A stretch of DNA of 64,000 bases. Origin: Agromyces cerinus (GTDB lineage: Bacteria; Actinomycetota; Actinomycetes; Actinomycetales; Microbacteriaceae). Below are positions 56,372 to 64,000 of the stretch, one piece after another; within the stretch, counting starts at the first letter, position 1, and each line of letters opens with the position of its first letter. The DNA lies in contig NZ_JAFBCT010000001.1 of NCBI RefSeq assembly GCF_016907835.1, positions 1,054,001-1,118,000 of the forward strand, in the 5' to 3' direction. Both the position numbers and the translations under genes were made by a program. The notes below the pieces were generated by a model. It searched no databases. It was given only the letters and a program-made list of their open reading frames with translations, and was not told the DNA's origin.

Positions 56372-56375
<4 letters not shown>
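56073..56375 (+). CDS. gatC: Asp/Glu-tRNA amidotransferase subunit C
   Basis: A 100-residue belt subunit that holds GatA and GatB together. [21 protein letters not shown] and VFRDDVV are the family hallmarks. It overlaps gatA by 4 nt (GTGA). With gatA and gatB directly downstream, the full complex for Gln-tRNA(Gln) and/or Asn-tRNA(Asn) formation is encoded. Confidence 0.95.
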
Positions 56376-57906
<1,531 letters not shown>

Positions 57907-57907
<1 letters not shown>

Positions 57908-59421
57908 TGGCCCGCGCTGAACTGATGGACTTCGACAAGGCCCTCGAGCTCTTCGAGCCGGTCATCGGCCTCGAGGTGCACGTCGAGCTGAACACCACGA
58001 CGAAGATGTTCTCGTCGGCCCCGAACCCCGCGAACTCGCAGTTCCACGGCGCGGAGCCGAACACGCTCATCACGCCCGTGTGCCTCGGCCTGCCGGGGTC
58101 GCTGCCCGTCGTCAACGGCGACGCGGTGAAGTACTCGATCAGCCTCGGCCTCGCGCTCGGCTGCGAGATCGCGCCGTCGAGCCGGTTCGCCCGCAAGAAC
58201 TACTTCTACCCCGACCTCGCGAAGAACTACCAGATCTCGCAGTACGACGAGCCGATCGCCTTCGACGGCGAGGTCGAGGTCGAGCTCGAGAACGGCCGGG
58301 TCTTCACGGTGCCGATCGAGCGCGCGCACATGGAGGAGGACGCGGGCAAGCTCACGCACGTGGGCGGCTCGACGGGCCGCATCCAGGGCGCCGAGTACTC
58401 GCTCGTCGACTACAACCGCGCCGGCGTTCCGCTCGTCGAGATCGTCACGCGGCCGATCTTCGGCGGCGAGGCCGACACCCCGGCGCTCGCGAAGGCCTAT
58501 GTCGCCACGATCCGCGACATCGTGCTCTCGCTCGGCATCTCCGAGGCGCGCATGGAGCGCGGCAACCTCCGCTGCGACGCGAACGTGTCGCTGCGCCCCC
58601 GCGGTCAGGAGAAGCTCGGCACGCGCACCGAGACGAAGAACGTCAACTCGATGCGCTCCGTCGAGCGCGCCGTGCGCTACGAGATCCAGCGTCAGGCGGC
58701 GATCCTCGCCGGCGGCGGCACGATCATTCAAGAGACGCGCCACTGGCACGAAGACACCGGCGCGACGAGCGCCGGTCGTCCGAAGTCCGACGCCGACGAC
58801 TACCGGTACTTCCCCGAGCCCGACCTGCTGCCCGTCGTGCCCTCGAAGGAGCTCGTCGACGAACTGCGCGCCGCGCTGCCCGAGCCGCCGGCCGTGCGCC
58901 GTCGCCGGCTCAAGTCCGACTGGGGCTTCACCGACCTCGAGTTCCAGGATGTCGCGAACTCGGGCCTGCTCATCGAGCTCGAGGCGACCGTGAAGGCCGG
59001 CGCGACGCCCGCCGCCGCGCGCAAGTGGTGGACCGGCGAGATCGCCCGTCTCGCGAACGCCTCCGACGTCGACGCATCGGACCTCGTCTCTCCCGAGCAC
59101 GTCGCCGAACTGGCTCAGCTCGTCGACTCGGGCACGCTCACCGACCGCCTGGCCCGCCAGGTGCTCGAAGGCGTCATCGCAGGTGAGGGTTCACCGCAGC
59201 AGGTCGTCGACGCCCGCGGTCTCGCGGTCGTCTCCGACGACGGCGCCCTGATCGCCGCGATCGACGAGGCGCTCGCCTCGCAGCCCGACGTGCTCGCGAA
59301 GATCCGCGACGGCAAGGTGCAAGCTGCCGGCGCCGTCATCGGCGCGGTGATGAAGGCGATGCAGGGCAAGGCCGACGCTGCTCGCGTGCGCGAGCTCGTG
59401 CTGGAGCGTGCTCAGGCCTGA
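57907..59421 (+). CDS. gatB: Asp/Glu-tRNA amidotransferase subunit B
   Basis: A 504-residue subunit that phosphorylates the misacylated tRNA and transfers ammonia. [40 protein letters not shown] and [14 protein letters not shown] are signature blocks. A C-terminal tail domain for tRNA binding is present. Its last 10 bases overlap the 3' end of the convergent acyltransferase gene. Confidence 0.97.
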
Positions 59422-60791
59422 TCAGGCATGGTCGCGTCGCTCGGCTCCGGCTCGTTCAGGCGAGCGAGCGAGCGATGCGGCCGCACTGATCGCCCGAGGG
59501 CGATGGTGGTCGGACCGCGTCCGTGCAGGCGCGCGGGCAGCGGGCGCAGGAGGAGTACAGCCGCCGCGAGCAGGATCGCGCTCGACGCGGCGACGACGAA
59601 GTCGAGACCGAAGACGATCACGGCGAACGGCGGCACGACCATGCACGCGGCAGCGACTCCGGTCGACCAGTCGGACGCGTCGTACCCGTGGCTCGGCAAC
59701 GGGCGCTCCAATCGGCCGAACAGCATCGAGATCCCGGCGAGCACGCCGGCCATGACGAGGAGGATCACCGGCCGGGTCAGCCACCATTCGACGGAGCCGG
59801 CCGACGGTGCCGGCAGTGGAGTGAGCAGCAGCAGGCCGATCACGAGTGCGAGCACCGGCAAGTGCCACAAGTAGATCGTCATCAGGCGGGATCCGACCGT
59901 TGCGACGGCCGCACGTACCGCCCGCACGGTCATCAGGCGTGCCAGCGCCGGATGCACGAGCACGAGCAGGCAGGTCTGTCCGACGGCGAGCGCGACGATC
60001 GCGAAGGTCGGCGGATTGAGATTGTCGAGCATGTTTCCCGGGTATCCGACTGCGACCAGCCCGACGAGCAGGAGGTAGGCACTGCCGCCGATCGCCGCGA
60101 CGGTTGCCTTCGACCTGGCCCGGAACCAACCGTCTGCCATCCAGAAACCCAGCTGCTGTACGAACAACCAGACGAATGTCATGTTCAGGAGCCCGAGTGC
60201 TTCGATGCCGGTCGCGAAGCGCAGCAGGTCGAACGTCAGCGCGCCGGCTGCCAGTGTCGAAAGCGTCCGCCAGGGCGCCATGGAGTGCAACGTCGCGAGC
60301 CCGGGAAGGTAGGCCTGCGCGAAGGCATACGCCGCGAGGAACCAGAGCGGCGACGAGATTCCCATGCCGATGAGCCGGATCGCAACGGGATCGACCCCGG
60401 TGAGGTGCATCACGAGTATGGCGAGGGCGAGTGCCGCGAACAGAGCGATCGACGGGCGCGCGAGCCTGAGGATTCGCGAGCGGATGAAGTCGGCCGCCCT
60501 TCCGCCGGACGCCTCGAGGCGCCGCCAGGCGCCGATGCCGGCGAATCCGCCGACCACGAAGAACAGCGGCATGACCTGTGCGACCCACGTGACCGGGCCG
60601 ATCCAGTTCGTCTCGAGGAGTGTGCGCTCGACCACCAGCCCGCGACCGGGAATGACTGCCGCGCCGATCATCAGCATGTGGCCCACGACCACGAGGGCGA
60701 CGCACAGCACGCGCACGAGATCGATGACCGGATCACGCGCGGTGGCACCGGGCACGAACCCGGTGGAATGCGGTGCGCTCGACTCGCTCAC
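59412..60791 (-). CDS. Acyltransferase family 3 membrane protein
   Basis: A 459-residue protein with about 10-11 hydrophobic helices. [19 protein letters not shown] carries the Arg and His expected in the first helix, [15 protein letters not shown] is the family block, and [14 protein letters not shown] follows. Such proteins O-acylate exported glycans or lipids. The GTG at 60791 is chosen because GGAGGGG lies just upstream. The 3' end overlaps gatB by 10 nt. Confidence 0.88.
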   Translation of the reverse strand: MSESSAPHSTGFVPGATARDPVIDLVRVLCVALVVVGHMLMIGAAVIPGRGLVVERTLLETNWIGPVTWVAQVMPLFFVVGGFAGIGAWRRLEASGGRAADFIRSRILRLARPSIALFAALALAILVMHLTGVDPVAIRLIGMGISSPLWFLAAYAFAQAYLPGLATLHSMAPWRTLSTLAAGALTFDLLRFATGIEALGLLNMTFVWLFVQQLGFWMADGWFRARSKATVAAIGGSAYLLLVGLVAVGYPGNMLDNLNPPTFAIVALAVGQTCLLVLVHPALARLMTVRAVRAAVATVGSRLMTIYLWHLPVLALVIGLLLLTPLPAPSAGSVEWWLTRPVILLVMAGVLAGISMLFGRLERPLPSHGYDASDWSTGVAAACMVVPPFAVIVFGLDFVVAASSAILLAAAVLLLRPLPARLHGRGPTTIALGRSVRPHRSLARLNEPEPSDATMPDQA

Positions 60792-60887
60792 GGCCCCTCC
60801 GACTACTCCGTCCGGCCCTATGGCAATTCTGGCACGTTCACGGCCCAGCGACCCCGCTGACGCGGCCGATGCCATGGCGAGGGGCGC

Positions 60888-60914
60888 GCACCCCATTCGA
60901 CGTGCACCCCATTC
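60888..60914. repeat. Pair of 11-bp direct repeats
   Basis: GCACCCCATTC occurs at 60888-60898 and 60904-60914, 16 bp apart, in the divergent space between the acyltransferase gene and the gene at 60977. It could be an operator pair or chance duplication. Confidence 0.5.
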
Positions 60915-60976
60915 ACAGCACGCTCAATGCTGACGGCCATAGATTGGTCGTCCCCTGAACGATTGACGAGGACAAC

Positions 60977-61612
60977 ATGGGATTCCTTGACCGACTCTTC
61001 GGAGCAGTTCCCGCCGAACCGCAGCGGCCTCAGGCCCAGCCCGCGCGCAGGCTGAGCGACGACGAGCTCGCAGTCGAGCGCTACCGCTACCTGTTGCGCA
61101 CGGCCCCGCCCGAGTCGGTCGAGGCGGTGCACGCCGAGGCGTTCGCGAAGCTCACGCCGCAGCAGCGCCAGGCTCTCTTCGCCTCGCTCAGCGCAGACGC
61201 ACCCGCCGGTGAGCGACTCGTCTCCGACGAGCCGAGCGCATTGGCCAGGGCGGCGACCCGCGCGGAGCTCCGCGCACCCGGCAGCGTCGAGCGCGCCTTC
61301 AACCGAGCGGATGCCTCGGGCGGCCGTCCCCAGCAGGGCGGGCCGTCGTTCGGCGGCATGTTCGCCGGCTCGCTCCTCGGTTCCGTCGCGGGTGTCGTCG
61401 TCGGTTCGGCGATCGCACAGGCGTTCCTGCCCGACCCCTCGGCATTCGAGGCGGGCGCCGACAGCGGCGAGGCCGGTGCTGATGGCGGCGACGCCGGTGC
61501 GGCCGACGGGGGTGCGGCCGATGCGTCCGGCGCAGATTCGGGCGGAGACTTCGGCGGTTTCGGGGACTTCGGTGGTGGCGACTTCGGCGGTGGCGGCGAC
61601 TTCGGGTTCTGA
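60977..61612 (+). CDS. Protein with Gly/Asp-rich tail, unknown
   Basis: A 211-residue protein. It opens MGFLDRLFG and has a helical region with LSDDELAVERYRYLLRTAPP and KLTPQQRQALFASLSADAP. A hydrophobic segment, FAGSLLGSVAGVVVGSAIAQ, follows, then an acidic tail ending in Gly/Phe repeats (GGFGDFGGGDFGGGGDFGF). Proteins of this style are widespread in actinobacteria but have no assigned function. GAGGAC precedes the ATG. A strong hairpin follows at 61654. Confidence 0.75.
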   Translation: MGFLDRLFGAVPAEPQRPQAQPARRLSDDELAVERYRYLLRTAPPESVEAVHAEAFAKLTPQQRQALFASLSADAPAGERLVSDEPSALARAATRAELRAPGSVERAFNRADASGGRPQQGGPSFGGMFAGSLLGSVAGVVVGSAIAQAFLPDPSAFEAGADSGEAGADGGDAGAADGGAADASGADSGGDFGGFGDFGGGDFGGGGDFGF

Positions 61613-61653
61613 CGGTATGCCGGCCAAGTGACGGTCGGATTCCGAGGTAACTG

Positions 61654-61690
61654 CGAACGACCATCGGCCTCTGAGGCCGGTGGTCGTTCG
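61654..61690 (+). terminator. Strong hairpin after the Gly-rich-tail gene
   Basis: A 37-nt perfect dyad with one T-G wobble: 16 paired positions and a 5-nt loop (outer arms CGAACGACCA/TGGTCGTTCG). Only GCGTTTG follows, so U-dependence is weak, but stem stability is high. Confidence 0.75.
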
Positions 61691-61744
61691 GCGTTTGCCG
61701 CGCCGCATTCGCTCAGCCGGGAGAGGATGCGCCGCCGAAGGCAG

Positions 61745-61764
61745 TTTCCTATAGGAAATAGACT
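61745..61764 (+). promoter_or_regulatory. 14-bp palindromic operator abutting the fucosidase -10 box
   Basis: TTTCCTATAGGAAA (61745-61758) is a perfect palindrome, strikingly AT-rich for this genome. It is followed at once by TAGACT (61759-61764), a -10 hexamer. A bound dimer would cover the promoter core, so repression by a sugar-responsive regulator is likely. No regulator gene is visible next to it. Confidence 0.65.
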
Positions 61765-61820
61765 TAATGGTTCCGACTCGTTATCGTGCGATGGGAAAGC
61801 ACGATTCGAGGAAGGGGACA

Positions 61821-63713
61821 ATGTTGTCTGTCGAAACGAAGAGGACCATTCAGGGTCGTCGGTCAGTGCGGCTGTTGGCTACTGGAGCAGCGCTCGCCGC
61901 GCTGGTCATGCAGCCGATGACCAGCGCATCCGCCGAGGAGGTGGATGCGACGTCGACGCCCGCCGAGGTCGCACCGGGCCCGCACCAGCTCCGCAACCTC
62001 ATGGCAGCGGCGCGCACGTCGCAGAGCTCGACGCAGGGCGATCGCATCGCGGAGTATGCACAGGACGGTGAGACGGGCGGGGCCGACGTCGCGCTGACCG
62101 GTGCCGACCAGCACGCGTGGTGGGGTGCCGATCTCAGCGCCCGCAAGATGATCAAGCACCTCGTCGTTTGGAACGGTGCTGAGGAGCGACTGGGCGACTT
62201 CTACGTACTGACCTCGTCGACGCCGTTCGCGTCGGAGGACCTCACAGCGACCTTGGACCAGCACGGTGTGAAGGCGCGGCACGTCGAAGGTTCGGCCGAT
62301 GCGTCGATCACGGTGAAGGTGAACGAGCAGGCGCGCTATCTCCGCATCCAGTCGGCCGACGACGGCCCGCTTGCGCTTGCCGAGGTGCAGGCGTTCGGCA
62401 ACGAGAAGCTCGCGCCGAGCGATGGCACGGAGGAAGGCGCCGAGTTCGTGGCCGAGAACCCCTTCGGCATGTTCCTGCACTACGGCATGGGCACCATGAC
62501 GAACGTGCAGTGGGCAGATCCGAACACGCCGGCGAGCGCATTCGATCCCGGGGCCGACGTCGACCCGAAGGTGTGGACCGATGCGATGACGTCGGCCGGC
62601 ATGGATTTCGGCGTGCTGACCGCGAAGCACCACGACGGTCATGCACTCTGGCCGACGCGCTACTCCGACTACTCGATCGCGAACAGCCCCTACCAGGACG
62701 GTGAGGGCGACCTCGTCGCCGACTACGTCGATGCGATGCGCGATGCCGATCTCGGCGTCGGGCTCTACTACTCGATCTGGGACCGGCACAACGGCGAACC
62801 GGTGTCGCTGATCAAGAACCAGCTCCGCGAGATCCTGACCCAGTACGGCACCATCGACTACCTCTGGTTCGACGGGTGGGGCTGGCACATCCCGTACACC
62901 CAGGTCGAGTACGAGGGCCTGCGCCAGTTCATCCACCAGGTCTCGCCCGAGACGGTGGTCGCGAACAACGACCACTTCTCCTCGCTCGACACGACGGACG
63001 TGCTCGTCTGGGAGGTGCCGGTTCAGGGCTTCCCGCCGGCCGACGACACCCGGCCCAAGGACGCGTCCGACACGCTCGACTCGAACTCGACCTGGTTCCA
63101 CACGACGAACACCGGCGCACCCAAGGGCGCTCGTCAGATCGTCAGCTCGCTCAACCGTCTGAACGCGGGCAACTCGCTGTACCTGCTGAACGTCGGTCCC
63201 GACAAGGACGGCAGCATTCCGGCGTCGCACCTCGCCCGCCTCGCCGAGATCGGTGAGCTCCGGCAGAACCCGCCCGGCGAGAACATCGCGCTCGGCAAGC
63301 CCGCGACCCAGTCGAGCACCTACACGGACGTGAGCACCGTGCTCGCGGCGTCGAGAGCTGTCGACGGCGACTACTCGACGCTGGCGCACACGAATTCGGA
63401 GACGAACGCCTGGTGGCAGCTCGATCTGGGAGCGGTGACGGGTCTCTCGAGCGTCGAGCTGTTCAACCGCACGGACTGCTGCACCGCGCGGAACACCGAC
63501 TACTACCTGTTCATCTCGGATGAGCCGTTCGACACCTCGCTGACCCCGGAGGAGCAAGCGGCGGTGCCTGGCGTGTGGTCGCACCACGAGACCGGGCAGA
63601 TGGCGGCGCCGACCACCGTTGCCACGCCGGTCGACGGGCGCTACGTGATGGTGCAGCTGGCGGGCACCAACTACCTGGGCCTGCCGGAAGTCGCGGTCTA
63701 CCCCACGAAGTAG
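61821..63713 (+). CDS. Secreted alpha-L-fucosidase (GH29) with two galactose-binding-like domains
   Basis: A 630-residue protein. A Sec signal peptide (RRSVRLLATGAALAALVMQ, cleavage after SASA) is followed by an F5/8C-like domain to about residue 200. The GH29 barrel contains NPFGMFLHYG, TAKHHDGHALWPT and the probable nucleophile Asp351 in YLWFDGWGW. The C-terminal F5/8C or F-type lectin-like domain contains NIALGKPATQSSTY, WWQLDLGAV and NRTDCCTARN. It should release fucose from external glycans. GAGGAAGGGG favours the ATG at 61821. Confidence 0.88.
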   Translation: MLSVETKRTIQGRRSVRLLATGAALAALVMQPMTSASAEEVDATSTPAEVAPGPHQLRNLMAAARTSQSSTQGDRIAEYAQDGETGGADVALTGADQHAWWGADLSARKMIKHLVVWNGAEERLGDFYVLTSSTPFASEDLTATLDQHGVKARHVEGSADASITVKVNEQARYLRIQSADDGPLALAEVQAFGNEKLAPSDGTEEGAEFVAENPFGMFLHYGMGTMTNVQWADPNTPASAFDPGADVDPKVWTDAMTSAGMDFGVLTAKHHDGHALWPTRYSDYSIANSPYQDGEGDLVADYVDAMRDADLGVGLYYSIWDRHNGEPVSLIKNQLREILTQYGTIDYLWFDGWGWHIPYTQVEYEGLRQFIHQVSPETVVANNDHFSSLDTTDVLVWEVPVQGFPPADDTRPKDASDTLDSNSTWFHTTNTGAPKGARQIVSSLNRLNAGNSLYLLNVGPDKDGSIPASHLARLAEIGELRQNPPGENIALGKPATQSSTYTDVSTVLAASRAVDGDYSTLAHTNSETNAWWQLDLGAVTGLSSVELFNRTDCCTARNTDYYLFISDEPFDTSLTPEEQAAVPGVWSHHETGQMAAPTTVATPVDGRYVMVQLAGTNYLGLPEVAVYPTK

Positions 63714-63726
63714 GCGATCCCCCCGA

Positions 63727-63764
63727 GCGCCCCCGCGCGAGCAGCACGGCTCGAGCGGGGGCGC
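63727..63764 (+). terminator. Hairpin after the fucosidase gene
   Basis: A 10-bp GC-only stem (GCGCCCCCGC/GCGGGGGCGC) encloses a further CGAG/CTCG pair. It begins 14 nt after the stop codon. No T-run follows. Confidence 0.6.
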
Positions 63765-63815
63765 CCGGCGCCGACCTGGTCCGACGATGACGGCGGCAGC
63801 GGATAGGGTCGCAGC

Positions 63816-64000
63816 ATGAGCAAGCAGGACGGCTCGTCGCGCCAAGTGACCACCGGTCCGGTCGACGACTCGGCGACACCGATCCTGCACGTCGACATGG
63901 ACGCCTTCTTCGTCTCCGTCGAGCTGTTGAAGCGGCCAGACCTCCGAGGCAAGCCCGTGCTGGTCGGCGGCACTGCGGGGCGCGGCGTCGTCTCCGCCGC
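63816..64000 (+). CDS. dinB: DNA polymerase IV, N-terminal fragment
   Basis: The first 61 codons of a Y-family polymerase; the window ends inside the gene. [19 protein letters not shown] is the catalytic palm motif with the first metal-binding Asp residues, and [18 protein letters not shown] follows. The family performs translesion synthesis. TAGGGT (63804-63809) ends 6 nt before the ATG, indicating a leaderless mRNA. Confidence 0.92.
   Translation, partial: MSKQDGSSRQVTTGPVDDSATPILHVDMDAFFVSVELLKRPDLRGKPVLVGGTAGRGVVSA

Overview
The window is high-GC DNA with strong G/C third-position bias and dense, often overlapping genes (ATGA, GTGA and TGATG junctions). It contains the actinobacterial orders rplS-lepB-rnhB-DUF2469-yraN-comM-dprA-xerC-rpsB-tsf-pyrH-frr-cdsA and mnmA-ligA-gatCAB, a DivIVA-type polar coiled-coil protein and a glgE/glgB pair. 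This fits an actinobacterium, most likely Microbacteriaceae (Agromyces-like). The genus is inferred from gene order and style, not from a search. The window looks chromosomal. I see no rRNA, tRNA, CRISPR array, insertion sequence, phage or replication origin. No gene-free stretch exceeds 300 bases.

Layout. (1) 1-12.9 kb: nitrate and nitrite assimilation. The end of a sirohydrochlorin chelatase gene, a MobA-like gene, a DUF6457 gene and moeA run rightward. Facing them are nirB-cobA-nnaR and narK-nasC-FAD/BFD reductase on the minus strand, and nirD diverges from nirB. Together they import nitrate, reduce it to ammonium, and supply siroheme and molybdenum cofactor. Three GlnR-like boxes with the same spacing to their -10 boxes sit before nirB, nirD and narK. 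(2) 12.9-29.9 kb: housekeeping genes (map, rplS, lepB, rnhB, comM, dprA, xerC, rpsB-tsf, pyrH-frr-cdsA) mixed with small conserved actinobacterial genes. (3) 30-35.8 kb: cell-envelope and polar-growth genes, including an AI-2E family transporter, a 537-residue DivIVA-like protein with a long 11-residue-repeat coiled coil, and a membrane/thioredoxin-like pair. (4) 35.8-48.5 kb: alpha-glucan metabolism (glgB, glgE, glgP, glgX), interrupted by a cyclic-nucleotide-domain flavoprotein and a small lower-GC islet of unrecognised genes at 41.8-43.0 kb. (5) 48.5-59.4 kb: cysteine desulfurase, mnmA, ligA, a Tat-exported phosphoesterase and gatCAB. (6) 59.4-64 kb: an acyltransferase, a Gly-rich-tailed protein, a secreted GH29 alpha-L-fucosidase behind a palindromic operator, and the start of dinB.

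Regulation. Many genes have a TANNNT -10 hexamer ending only 6-7 nt before the start codon, which points to leaderless transcripts. rplS and rpsB instead have long structured leaders. The best candidates for something new are the shared nitrogen-control promoter architecture with extra direct repeats before nirB, the hendecad polar protein, the four-repeat DivIVA-like protein, the in-frame hexanucleotide repeat in xerC, the perfect inverted repeat after glgP, the fucosidase operator and the low-GC islet.
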